Positions 43,089-51,929 of a stretch of 64,000 nt of DNA are shown piece after piece (positions within the stretch are counted from its first letter, which is position 1; each line of letters begins with the position of its first letter). A model generated the notes under the pieces. It did not search any database, was not told where the DNA came from, and worked only from the letters and a program-made list of their open reading frames with translations. Made by a program: the position numbers and the translations under genes. Where the stretch lies: positions 124,001 through 188,000 of the forward strand of contig NZ_JAYFUM010000006.1 in the NCBI RefSeq assembly GCF_034929435.1, given 5' to 3'. Origin of the DNA: Arcicella rigui (GTDB taxonomy: Bacteria > Bacteroidota > Bacteroidia > Cytophagales > Spirosomataceae).

Positions 43089-43226
43089 AATTGTTTGATA
43101 TAAAATTAGTGCTGTTTATTGCTTTACTACAATTCACTAAATTATCGAAGCCAGACTTAGCATTGAGTTTTATTGACTACAAATCTATTCTTAACTATAT
43201 TTGACTTAATCTTAAATCATATAAAC

Positions 43227-43418
43227 ATGGAAAATATTAAAAAAATAAACCCTTTTTGGGGATTCATAGCGGCAATTTTGGGTTGGACGCTCTTCAAACA
43301 TTTTGATTCTACCTCATTCAAATTTGCTGACCCTTATTTTGACATTGTTTATTTCATCGTATTTGTTGTTGCTATTTTCTTTATTATTAAAGACTTTAAA
43401 CAACAGTCTGGTAAGTAA
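43227..43418 (+). CDS. Small two-helix membrane protein of unknown function
   Basis: A 63-residue protein: INPFWGFIAAILGWTLFKHF forms a first hydrophobic segment, and DPYFDIVYFIVFVVAIFFII a second, followed by a basic tail. The start ATG 43227 gives MENIKKINPFWG, a common small-protein beginning in this phylum. No function is assigned. The gap before it (43089-43226) shows nothing else. Confidence 0.6.
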   Translation: MENIKKINPFWGFIAAILGWTLFKHFDSTSFKFADPYFDIVYFIVFVVAIFFIIKDFKQQSGK

Positions 43419-43511
43419 ATTGTGGTTTGAAAATAGGATAATTGAGTTTTCAGTGAAATATTATCTGATACTTGATAATATTTCTATCAGCCTAATCAAC
43501 AACGCTTTATA

Positions 43512-43769
43512 ATGGAAACAGTGATATTTTGTGGAATTCAGGCAACGGGGAAAACTACTTTTTATAAAGAGAAATTCTTTAAAACACATATCCATATTTC
43601 TCTCGACCTACTCAAGACACGAAATAGAGAGAATAAGTTTATTGGTACTTGTATCGAAACCCAACAACGCTTTGTTGTGGACAACACCAATCCCACAAAA
43701 GAAGAAAGGTCAAAATATATTTCAGTGGCAATTTATGTGCGGAAAACGGTTTTGGGAGTTTTATCTTAA
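43512..43769 (+). pseudogene. Truncated P-loop kinase gene (AAA_33 type)
   Basis: The frame encodes the N-terminal ~72 residues of a polynucleotide-kinase-like ATPase: IFCGIQATGKTTFYKE with the P-loop, HISLDLLKTRNRE, and RFVVDNTNPTKEERSKYIS. These proteins normally run to about 150 residues or more. After ISVA the sequence changes to R-repeat DNA (from about 43730), giving an unrelated 12-residue tail and a stop. The lid and C-terminal half are lost. The R copy D beginning at this point and the intact kptA gene just beyond it suggest that repeat insertion or recombination made the break. Confidence 0.7.
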
Positions 43770-43825
43770 ATTTAAGGTGACACTTTAGGGAATTGATAAA
43801 GTTATTTAGTTTGATTTATGTAAAA
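43735..43825 (+). repeat. R repeat, partial copy D, at the kinase break and upstream of kptA
   Basis: Matches the last third of R: GAAAACGGTTTTGGGAG, TTTTATCTTAAATTTAAGGT, ACTTTAGGGAATTGATAAA, TTATTTAGTTTGATTTATG. It ends a few bases before the kptA start codon. Confidence 0.65.
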
Positions 43826-43828
43826 AAT

Positions 43829-44386
43829 ATGATTAGCGACAAACAACTGACACACATAAGTAAGTTTTTAAGTTTGGTTTTGCGACACCAACCTGAAAAA
43901 ATTGATATTCAACTTGACCAAAATGGTTGGACAGACATCAATGAATTAATTCAAAAAGTGAACAATTATGGAATACACTTAGACAAAGAAATACTCCATC
44001 ATATTGTGGCAACCAATTCCAAAAAACGTTTTGCTTTGAACGATGCCCTTGATAAAATAAGAGCAAGTCAAGGACATTCGATTGACATTGAATTGGGTTA
44101 TACCAACCAACAACCTCCAGAATTTTTATATCATGGAACAAGTGAAAAATCAGTTCAATCAATTCTTGAAACAGGACTTGAAAGACGAAACAGACAGCAC
44201 GTTCATTTGAGTAATGATATCGAAACGGCTTTGAAAGTTGGACAAAGACATGGTAAGCCATTTATTTTCAAAGTACTTGCTGAAGAGATGTACAATAATA
44301 ATTTTCAATTTTATCTTTCGGATAACGGTGTGTGGTTGACCGACCATGTACCAGCGAAATATCTGAAACAGAATAATAGCCTCTAA
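43829..44386 (+). CDS. kptA: RNA 2'-phosphotransferase (Tpt1/KptA)
   Basis: A 185-residue enzyme of normal length. The conserved residues are present: Arg19-His20 in SLVLRHQPE, Arg67 in KKRFAL, YHGTS (101-105) and Arg122 in RNRQHVHLS. These form the Arg-His-Arg-Arg set that removes an internal RNA 2'-phosphate using NAD+, yielding ADP-ribose cyclic phosphate. In bacteria without fungal-type tRNA splicing its substrate is uncertain; RNA damage repair or ADP-ribosylation of RNA ends have been suggested. ATG 43829 is chosen over 43793, which would place the N-terminus in the R repeat. The adjacent broken kinase may once have been its partner. Confidence 0.92.
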   Translation: MISDKQLTHISKFLSLVLRHQPEKIDIQLDQNGWTDINELIQKVNNYGIHLDKEILHHIVATNSKKRFALNDALDKIRASQGHSIDIELGYTNQQPPEFLYHGTSEKSVQSILETGLERRNRQHVHLSNDIETALKVGQRHGKPFIFKVLAEEMYNNNFQFYLSDNGVWLTDHVPAKYLKQNNSL

Positions 44387-44472
44387 AGTCATATCATTAA
44401 TCTTTTATTTGAACTAATCCTACAAGAATCAGTAGCCATATTGTATTTAATATTCATTCAAAAATCAATTAC

Positions 44473-45000
44473 ATGAAACACTTAGTATTCACTTTTTTAA
44501 CTTTCTTGTTTGTAAGTACTTACATTAAAGGACAGAATTCAAATTTTAGTCACGCAAAAATCATTAAAGAACAAGCTGAGAAAATGGCTCAAACACTTCT
44601 CAAAAAAGACTATGTAAATTTTCAAAAGTACACTTATCCTAAAGTAATAGAATTAATGGGTGGAAAAGAGAAGGCGATTAAACAAATTGAGAAAGGTATA
44701 AATGAATTTGAATTGCAAGGAATTACTTTATCAAAATTTACTATTGGAGAACCTTCTAATGTCATCTCGATAAAAAATGAACTTCAATGCACAGTTCCTC
44801 AGACACTTGAAATGAAATTGCCTAATGGAAAACTTATTGCAGAGTCAACATTAATTGCTATTTCAATGGACAAAGGGCTAAATTGGTATTTCTTAGATAC
44901 CTCAACTATTGATATTCAAACACTAAGAAAAGCCTTTCCGAATTTAAGTAATGAATTGGTGATTCAACCTAAAGGAGACCCAACCTTTATCAATGATTAA
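44473..45000 (+). CDS. Secreted protein of unknown function
   Basis: A 175-residue protein with a signal peptide (TFLTFLFVSTYIKGQ). The mature part begins with helices (IIKEQAEKMAQTLLKKDY) and reads FQKYTYPKVIELMGGKEKA, followed by strand-rich sequence and WYFLDTSTID. The pattern resembles small NTF2-like or DUF-type periplasmic proteins of Bacteroidota, but I cannot assign a family. It is probably a single gene. Confidence 0.65.
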   Translation: MKHLVFTFLTFLFVSTYIKGQNSNFSHAKIIKEQAEKMAQTLLKKDYVNFQKYTYPKVIELMGGKEKAIKQIEKGINEFELQGITLSKFTIGEPSNVISIKNELQCTVPQTLEMKLPNGKLIAESTLIAISMDKGLNWYFLDTSTIDIQTLRKAFPNLSNELVIQPKGDPTFIND

Positions 45001-45083
45001 AATACCATCGCCAAAACAAAAGTAAAGCTAAACCTCTATAAGCAATAATAAATAATAACACCAATTGCTAAATAATGATAAGT

Positions 45084-45989
45084 ATGAAAAAACTTATTTC
45101 ACTTTCAATTACAATCTTGACTTTGAGTTGTTCTAACGATAACCATTCAAAAAAAGTAAATAATGACCCTGTACAAAATTCCGCTAAAGTCACAAGTAAC
45201 AGTACAATAGATGTTCTGAATCAAAACGTAGCTTATGTGGGATTTATAGAAACATTCGATTTCTCGAATGAAAATGAAGTATATATTGGGCTTTATTTAT
45301 TACAGGATGAAATAAGTGAAGATGAGTATCTGAAAATTGAAAAACTTGCAGACTCATTGATTTACGAAGATGATGAAAACAGTAGGTATAAATTCCCCGA
45401 AAATGTATCTCGCAAATACTTTGACCTAAGAGGACTTTCAAAACTTAGCATCTACGATAACCAAAACAGATTTGTGAGCCATGCAGAATTTCTTCGAGTA
45501 GAGTTTTTTAATCAGTCCATTTCTTCAAGTTTTATTGCTGTTTATAAAGCTGATAAGAAAATTAAGTCGGGAGCGATGTATGGTATAAGTAATTTTACTG
45601 AAGCCCAAAAACCAATAAATTATGCTATTAGGGAAGATACCATTTTGACCCAAAAGGTACTTACTAAACTTAAAGTAGCTATGCCCTATTACGGATTGGC
45701 GAATAATGGAAAACACATTCAGTACAAAAACTCCGACTCTACCATATCAGTAGTAAATTCTGACGAGTTTGCTTATATTGTTTTAAGTCATAGCAAAGAA
45801 TTTAAGATACTTTACAAAAGTCCAGATTTAGAGAATATCACTGATGTCTTAGTTGTGCCTCAAATGAATCATAAACTTCCCTACCTTTTGACACGAAATG
45901 TTAAGCCCGAAACAGATGTAATGTGGGATAAATTATTGTACTATGACGGAACGAAATACATAGATACAAAACGGCAAAGGATTGAATAG
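45084..45989 (+). CDS. Lipoprotein of unknown function
   Basis: A 301-residue protein with a lipoprotein signal (MKKLISLSITILTLSC, Cys16). The mature part is acidic at first (DEISEDEYLKIEKLADSL) and later has AMPYYGLANNGKHIQYKN. No recognised domain. ATG 45084 is taken as the start; an ATG three codons upstream is equally open. Confidence 0.65.
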   Translation: MKKLISLSITILTLSCSNDNHSKKVNNDPVQNSAKVTSNSTIDVLNQNVAYVGFIETFDFSNENEVYIGLYLLQDEISEDEYLKIEKLADSLIYEDDENSRYKFPENVSRKYFDLRGLSKLSIYDNQNRFVSHAEFLRVEFFNQSISSSFIAVYKADKKIKSGAMYGISNFTEAQKPINYAIREDTILTQKVLTKLKVAMPYYGLANNGKHIQYKNSDSTISVVNSDEFAYIVLSHSKEFKILYKSPDLENITDVLVVPQMNHKLPYLLTRNVKPETDVMWDKLLYYDGTKYIDTKRQRIE

Positions 45990-46085
45990 TAGTAAAGTGA
46001 TAGCATAAAATTTGCTGAACTATAAAAGCAGCAATGATAAAAACTCCATCAAAATAAACCCCAAAAACACAACCAAAATTAAACT

Positions 46086-47555
46086 ATGGCAATTGGATTT
46101 ACACCCAAACATATTGAGGAAGTGCCTCTAAACGAGCTTTCTCCAAAACAATTTCTTGTTATTGCTATCGAGACAGTCCGAATGCTGAAATGGGATATTG
46201 GCTATTTAAGTAATAATGGCTTGATTGCTTATACAAACAATGGTTCTTTTTCTTGGAATGCCGAGATTATCATCAAGATTGATAAGGATTTTGCTAATTT
46301 AAAAAGTTCTTCAACTGGCAACGATATGATAGATTGGGGAAAGAACGAAAAAAATATCAATACCTTTATCGCTACTTTTGAGCAAGTAAAAGCCTCATTT
46401 TCAATCGCAGAAATTGATTCACAATACGAAGTACTTAAAAATGAATTGATTGCTGATGAAGAAGATATTTTATTACTTCCTCCAGCCACAACAAGTGAAC
46501 AGATTAAAGATTTTTTTTCAATTTTTGTTCCCTCCAAAGAGTTTTTTGTTACACCCATTTTGATGGACATCAATATAGCCATATTTATCTTAATGGTAAT
46601 AAGTGGCGTAGGTATTATGTTACCTGATACTGGAAGTCTTATTGAATGGGGAGCGAACTTCAAAGTTCTGACTTTGAACGGACAATGGTGGCGACTCTTT
46701 ACCAACTGTTTTCTGCACATTGGTATCATTCATCTTTTTATGAATATGTATGCCCTTTTGTATATTGGAGCTTTGTTAGAACCCATTTTGGGTAAAATAA
46801 GATTCATCACCGCTTACTTGTTGGCGGGAATTTTGGCAAGTCTAAATAGTTTGTGGTGGCACGATTTGGGTGTTAGTGCAGGGGCATCTGGAGCAATTTT
46901 TGGAATGTATGGCGTTTTTCTTGCCTTGTTATCTACTGATTTAATTGAAAAGGAAGCTCGCAAAACACTTCTGACAAGTATTTCTATTTTCGTAGGATTT
47001 AATTTACTCAACGGTTTAAAAGGTGGCATCGACAATGCTGCACATATTGGCGGACTTTTGAGCGGTGTAGTAATTGGTTATGCTTTCATTCCAAGTTTAA
47101 AACAGTATGAAAATAAAAAATTGAAATTTGTTACTGTAAGTGCAATAACGGTTGTAGTTTTTATGACCTTTTTTACTGTTTACCATTTCATTCCTAAAGA
47201 CCTTACTGCTTATGAAACTCAAATGAATAAATTTGCTTCAATGGAGGCTATGGCATTAGATATTTACGAAATGCCCGAAGAAACGCCCAAAGAAGAGCTT
47301 TTGGAAGAAATTAAAAATAGAGGCATCTACTACTGGAGCGAAAATCAAAAAATACTTCAAACGATAGATAAACTCAAATTACCTGATGAACTTCATGAAA
47401 GAAATATAGTACTTAAAAAGTACTGCAAATTGCGATTGGAGGTTTATAATCTTATGTATAAAAAAATTGCTGAGGACACAGACAAATACAATCAAGCAAT
47501 TGAAGACTATGATAAAAAGATTGATAGTGTATTGGTAGAATTGAAGGAAAAGTAA
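46086..47555 (+). CDS. Rhomboid family intramembrane serine protease
   Basis: A 489-residue protein. The N-terminal ~150 residues are a soluble domain. Six or seven membrane segments follow from about 160 to 365, containing WWRLFTNCFLHIGIIHLFMN, the nucleophile motif GASGAIFG (Ser268) and the catalytic His320 in NAAHIGGLLSG. The C-terminal ~120 residues are helical and charged. Rhomboids cut membrane-spanning substrates; none is evident nearby. The soluble domain before the rhomboid core and the long tail are additions to the basic fold. Confidence 0.9.
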   Translation: MAIGFTPKHIEEVPLNELSPKQFLVIAIETVRMLKWDIGYLSNNGLIAYTNNGSFSWNAEIIIKIDKDFANLKSSSTGNDMIDWGKNEKNINTFIATFEQVKASFSIAEIDSQYEVLKNELIADEEDILLLPPATTSEQIKDFFSIFVPSKEFFVTPILMDINIAIFILMVISGVGIMLPDTGSLIEWGANFKVLTLNGQWWRLFTNCFLHIGIIHLFMNMYALLYIGALLEPILGKIRFITAYLLAGILASLNSLWWHDLGVSAGASGAIFGMYGVFLALLSTDLIEKEARKTLLTSISIFVGFNLLNGLKGGIDNAAHIGGLLSGVVIGYAFIPSLKQYENKKLKFVTVSAITVVVFMTFFTVYHFIPKDLTAYETQMNKFASMEAMALDIYEMPEETPKEELLEEIKNRGIYYWSENQKILQTIDKLKLPDELHERNIVLKKYCKLRLEVYNLMYKKIAEDTDKYNQAIEDYDKKIDSVLVELKEK

Positions 47556-47668
47556 TCTGAATATCAACTCAGGTATTCAAATTCAAAAGTTGAAGCCCCT
47601 CAGATAAATTACAGTATCAAAACACAAAAACCTCATATATTTTCATACATTTTCTCTTAAAATCAAAC

Positions 47669-48661
47669 ATGAAATATTTCTTAAAAGTACTTTTAATATT
47701 AGTCGTTAGTTGGGCTTCTGGTCAAAATAAAAGTCCTGAAACTTATGGTTTCAAACACCTAAAATATGTGTTTAAAGGCGATAAAGTGGATATTTTGGTG
47801 AAATCACGCAAAGGAGAAGAGCATATTAAAAAGCCATTATTCTTTTTTTGTCAGGGAAGTTTGCCCCAGCCATTAATAAAATACGATAGTTTGGGAATCT
47901 TTGGCGTGTTTCCTTTTTCCTCTGACAGTATTACTAAAAAATATCATCTCGTTATTGTCAGCAAGCCATTTATTCCTGTTGTTAGTAATGTGAATACGCT
48001 TGGACGCAATTTTACTTATACCGACAAAACTGGGAATTATCCAAAAGCATACAGCGATAGAAATTATTTGAATTATTACGCCAACAGAAATATTGAGCTT
48101 ATTAAGTATCTAATAAAGCAAAATTGGATTTCAAGTAAGAAAGTAGTTGTAGCTGGACATTCGGAAGGAAGTACCATTGCCGCAAAAATGGCAAGTATTT
48201 CACCTCTTATTACTCATCTGATTTATTCGGGTGGCAATCCTTTAGGAAGAATTATGTCTATCATCCAACAAAGCCGTGCAAGCGAAAATGATACTTTACA
48301 AATGGGTGAAGATGAAATAAAGTACTGGCAATATGTGGTTGAAAATCAAACAAGTAAAGGTGTGTCGCAAGGCGATAGCCCGAAAACTACCTTTGATTTT
48401 TCAATCCCTCCTATTCAATATTTAGAAAAATTAACGATTCCAGTACTGGTATGTTATGGTACAAAAGATTGGAGTTCGCCCTATAATGATTTTTTGAGAG
48501 TGGATTTTATCAGGAAAAAGAAAAAGAACTTTACTTTCAAAGCTTATATTGGCACTGAACACAATTATTTTCCCTTAAATTCAGACAATAAACCCAATTA
48601 CGACCGCTACAATTGGGATAATGTAGCAAATGACTGGCTGAAATGGCTAAATCAACAATGA
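47669..48661 (+). CDS. Secreted alpha/beta hydrolase
   Basis: A 330-residue protein with a signal peptide (LKVLLILVVSWASGQ). The nucleophile elbow is GHSEGS (Ser165), with the acid candidate in CYGTKDWSSPYND and the histidine in GTEHNYF near the C-terminus. It is probably a periplasmic esterase or peptidase; the substrate cannot be told from the sequence. The Crp-family gene follows after 29 bases. Confidence 0.82.
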   Translation: MKYFLKVLLILVVSWASGQNKSPETYGFKHLKYVFKGDKVDILVKSRKGEEHIKKPLFFFCQGSLPQPLIKYDSLGIFGVFPFSSDSITKKYHLVIVSKPFIPVVSNVNTLGRNFTYTDKTGNYPKAYSDRNYLNYYANRNIELIKYLIKQNWISSKKVVVAGHSEGSTIAAKMASISPLITHLIYSGGNPLGRIMSIIQQSRASENDTLQMGEDEIKYWQYVVENQTSKGVSQGDSPKTTFDFSIPPIQYLEKLTIPVLVCYGTKDWSSPYNDFLRVDFIRKKKKNFTFKAYIGTEHNYFPLNSDNKPNYDRYNWDNVANDWLKWLNQQ

Positions 48662-48690
48662 TAATTTTCGACTGAAATCACTAAATACTT

Positions 48691-49272
48691 ATGAATGAAT
48701 TTGAAATATTTAAAAACTGGCTGAGACAAATCCCCTTTCTGACGGAAGAAGATTGTGCCTTATTTCTGCCTTTTCTGAAAACAAAATCATACAAAGAAAA
48801 AGCCTATCTTTTGAGTGAAAATAAGATTTGTCATGAGATTGGCTTTATTAACAAGGGTTCTTTCAGAACGTTTTATCTGGCAGATGGCAAGGAAATAAAC
48901 ACTCAATTTGTTTTTGAAAATGAATTTGTGGTCGATTATGATAGTTTTTTGCATGAAAAACCAAGCAGATATTTTATTCAAGCTTTAGAAGATTCTGAGA
49001 TAGTAAGTTTCAATTTGTCTGCTTTGCAAAATGCTTATGAAGTATCGCATAATTGGGAGCGTTTTGGGAGAATGATGGCAGAACATTCTTATAGATTAAC
49101 TACCCAAAGAGTAGAAAGTTTTTTGTTTATGGATGGCGAACAACGTTACTTAGATTTGCTCAAGGGAAATCCGCAGATTTTTAATCGCATTCCGCTTTAT
49201 CATATTGCTTCTTACTTAGGACTTGAGCGTGAGAGTTTGAGTCGATTGCGAAAAAAAATTGCAGAGAAGTAA
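48691..49272 (+). CDS. Crp/Fnr family transcriptional regulator
   Basis: A 193-residue regulator. Residues about 20-120 form a cyclic-nucleotide-binding-like jelly roll (EIGFINKGSFRTFY, EFVVDYDSFLHEKPS). The C-terminal helix-turn-helix reads IPLYHIASYLGLERESLSRL. No cysteine cluster for an iron-sulphur centre and no clear cAMP-binding RxS motif are seen, as in most Crp relatives of this phylum. The lipoprotein gene downstream starts 88 bases on and may be a target or a co-transcribed gene. Confidence 0.85.
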   Translation: MNEFEIFKNWLRQIPFLTEEDCALFLPFLKTKSYKEKAYLLSENKICHEIGFINKGSFRTFYLADGKEINTQFVFENEFVVDYDSFLHEKPSRYFIQALEDSEIVSFNLSALQNAYEVSHNWERFGRMMAEHSYRLTTQRVESFLFMDGEQRYLDLLKGNPQIFNRIPLYHIASYLGLERESLSRLRKKIAEK

Positions 49273-49359
49273 CGATTGTAACATTTGTCAATTTTATCCT
49301 CTGAAATGATTGAGAATTTTACAGTGTAAATATCATGTTTCACTAAAAAAATTCTTACC

Positions 49360-49989
49360 ATGAAAAAAGTACTTATTCCCGTTTTCATCTTGTTTATCCT
49401 AACGCTAAACGCTTGTAGCACTTCACAAAAAGTAATTATTCCGCTGGATAGCTCACTTCCTTTAGACGATACTTATACCATTATTTGGAATGGCATCAGC
49501 AAAGCTTATCGTTTTGAAAATGGACAGTGGTTAAGAGCTGAAAGCTTTGATTATCAGTTTGATGTCATTCAAAAACGCTATGAAAAGCATTGGAAATCGG
49601 TAAAATCTCTACACAGAATTCATCCAGAATATAATGGAAAAGCAGGTAATCGTGACCAAACGATGTACTTTGAGGTAGTCTATCAACAACTAAATGCAGG
49701 AAAAGTACAAGCCGCTATTCAATCTTCTTTAGGAAAGGGAAAGGGTATCTCTGACCCTGAATTTAGAGAAACAACCATAAGTATTGCTCTCGATGATGCA
49801 AGTACATTTATGCCTTACAACAAGATTAAAATCAACCAACACTACAATTACGAAAAAGGGATTCTTACCGAAACCGTAGAATTAGTTAAAGAAAAAGATG
49901 GTAAAGAAATTCCATTTATGAAAAACGAAGAAACTGCATCTATTTACTTGAAAGGAAAATTAGACAAAGCTCCCAGTATTTTTCAATAG
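49360..49989 (+). CDS. Lipoprotein of unknown function
   Basis: A 209-residue protein with the lipoprotein signal MKKVLIPVFILFILTLNAC (Cys19). The mature part has YTIIWNGISKAYRFENGQW and a beta-rich second half ending in SIYLKGKLDKAPSIF. No family recognised. It stands next to the Crp-type regulator. Confidence 0.68.
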   Translation: MKKVLIPVFILFILTLNACSTSQKVIIPLDSSLPLDDTYTIIWNGISKAYRFENGQWLRAESFDYQFDVIQKRYEKHWKSVKSLHRIHPEYNGKAGNRDQTMYFEVVYQQLNAGKVQAAIQSSLGKGKGISDPEFRETTISIALDDASTFMPYNKIKINQHYNYEKGILTETVELVKEKDGKEIPFMKNEETASIYLKGKLDKAPSIFQ

Positions 49990-50034
49990 GTTAGTATTCT
50001 ATTTAAATCAAAACAAAATTTAGTTAAAACATAA

Positions 50035-50064
50035 AGAACTTACCTCTACATTGAGGCAAGTTCT
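50035..50064. terminator. Hairpin between convergent genes
   Basis: AGAACTTACCTC (50035-50046) pairs with GAGGCAAGTTCT (50053-50064) with one mismatch. It lies between the plus-strand lipoprotein gene and the minus-strand susD stop. Confidence 0.65.
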
Positions 50065-50103
50065 GTGTACTATTTTCAAATCTTAACGTGATATTGGTTA
50101 TAC

Positions 50104-51810
50104 TTAATACCCCGGATTTTGCTTGTATAAACCGTTGGTAAAAGTAATTTCTGCCTGCGGAATCGGTAAATACTCGTCTCGTCCAGCAGTAAATTTAGCG
50201 GTTGAGAGGTAAGTTCTTTTGGTTTTTTCTTTGTCGATATAAGCGTTCAAGGTTTTTTCTGCAATACCCCAGCGTACTAAATCAAAGAAACGTGGGCCTT
50301 CGGTTGCAAACTCCAAGCGACGCTCCCATTGTAAAGCTTTGCGAGCAAAGTCTTGTGTCCAACCTGTACTTGTATATTCTTTGATATTGTATTTTGAAGC
50401 AAAAGTTCCATCTGCTTTTTTCAATCTACCTGTACTTTCCGAAGCTCTTTTTCTAATCTGGTTGATTAATGGTAAAGCTTTATCTTGCTGACCCAACTCG
50501 ATATAAGCTTCTGCTTGAATCAATAAAACATCATCATAACGAAGAATATCGTAGTTTTTGGCTGTTCCCATAAATGGTCCTAATTTAAAATACGAGCCAC
50601 TGGTTGCCAATTGTTGAAAACGCATCGAATGGAAGTTTCCATAAACACCGGCATCACGCACCCAACTATTGCTAAATGGTTTAGTGTTGTCATACTTGTA
50701 AGGGTGTCCGTCGATTCCAACAGTATGGTCTAATCTTGGGTCAACTGTTGCAGTCGATAAATCTATGTTTTTATCATTGAAAGTATCAAACAAAGGCAAA
50801 CCGTTGGCATCAGTAGCATGAGCATTTACCAAGTTTTGGCTTGGGGCATGGAAACCACAGCATCCGTATTGCGGAGCTCCGTGTGGGTAATTTAAGCCAT
50901 CTTCATAACTCAAACGTCCAGCAGCTGTTCCGTCGTTGATGGTAAACTGAATCGCAAAAATTGACTCTGGGCCGTTTTCTGTTTCAGGCAAAAAGTTATC
51001 GGCAATATCTTTACTCAAACTATATTTTCCAGAAGAAATAACGGCTTGGGTCAAGTTTACTACTTCTTGCAATCTTGTTTTGTTGATATTGGTTACTTTG
51101 TGCGTTGCATCTTGTTCGTAAGCTTGGTAAAGTCTCAATTTTGCCAAGTAAGCCTGTGCCGCCAGTTTGTTGGCTCTACCAATTTCTGACTGATTTACAG
51201 GTAAATTATCAATGGCAAATTGGAAATCAGCCGCAATTTTATTCCAAGATTCATCATTACTTAATGTATTCGATACTTTTAAAATATCGTCTGCCGAAGC
51301 TGTTTCGTCAAAAATTGGAATATTTTTATACAAAAGCTTCATGGTAAAATAGCTGTGGGCTCTCAGAAAGCGGAGTTCAGCCAAACGGATTTTTTTATTC
51401 GGAAAATTGGCTTCTGATAGCGTATTTACTGCACGAAGGGCAACATTGGCTCTTGAAATCGACTTAAATAAATTTTGCCAAGTACGAGTTACAAATGCTC
51501 CCATTGTGGGCGTAACTAAATTATAATGCTCTAAAGCATCTACTTCGCCAACGTCACCCGTTCCGCCACCGCCTTTGTAGGCATCGTCTGAGCGGACACT
51601 TCCATAAGCCCAGTTGCTATAAATTGGGCCAATCATATCACCGTTTCCGATGGCTGCGTAGGCGGAAGTAACCAAGCCCTCGATAGCCGTGGGTGATGTT
51701 AAATCTGAGGATGATAATACGCCCGTAGGAGTATATTCAAGAGCATCTTTGCAAGAATCAAGAGTAATTAATCCTGCAACGAGTAAGATGGATAATATTT
51801 TCTTTTTCAT
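50104..51810 (-). CDS. SusD/RagB family glycan-binding lipoprotein
   Basis: A 568-residue surface lipoprotein: lipobox ITLDSC (Cys20). The N-terminal SusD-like helices (LEYTPTGVLSSSDLTSPTAI, RAHSYFTMKLLYKNIPIF) and the RagB region with DVLLIQAEAYIELG, LINQIRKRA and WERRLEFATEGPRFFDLVRWG are typical. It caps the SusC channel and binds oligosaccharide at the cell surface. It follows susC on the same strand with a gap of about 120 bases. The nearby GH32 gene points to fructan as the ligand. Confidence 0.93.
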   Translation of the reverse strand: MKKKILSILLVAGLITLDSCKDALEYTPTGVLSSSDLTSPTAIEGLVTSAYAAIGNGDMIGPIYSNWAYGSVRSDDAYKGGGGTGDVGEVDALEHYNLVTPTMGAFVTRTWQNLFKSISRANVALRAVNTLSEANFPNKKIRLAELRFLRAHSYFTMKLLYKNIPIFDETASADDILKVSNTLSNDESWNKIAADFQFAIDNLPVNQSEIGRANKLAAQAYLAKLRLYQAYEQDATHKVTNINKTRLQEVVNLTQAVISSGKYSLSKDIADNFLPETENGPESIFAIQFTINDGTAAGRLSYEDGLNYPHGAPQYGCCGFHAPSQNLVNAHATDANGLPLFDTFNDKNIDLSTATVDPRLDHTVGIDGHPYKYDNTKPFSNSWVRDAGVYGNFHSMRFQQLATSGSYFKLGPFMGTAKNYDILRYDDVLLIQAEAYIELGQQDKALPLINQIRKRASESTGRLKKADGTFASKYNIKEYTSTGWTQDFARKALQWERRLEFATEGPRFFDLVRWGIAEKTLNAYIDKEKTKRTYLSTAKFTAGRDEYLPIPQAEITFTNGLYKQNPGY

Positions 51811-51929
51811 GTTGAAATCTTTTTAACATAGCTTTCAGCTTTCGGTAGTCGGCTTTCAGCTTTAAAATTTATACAACTACTAATAGATAGTGATATTTAT
51901 GAATCGTTTATTCAGAAAAATCTGATAGC

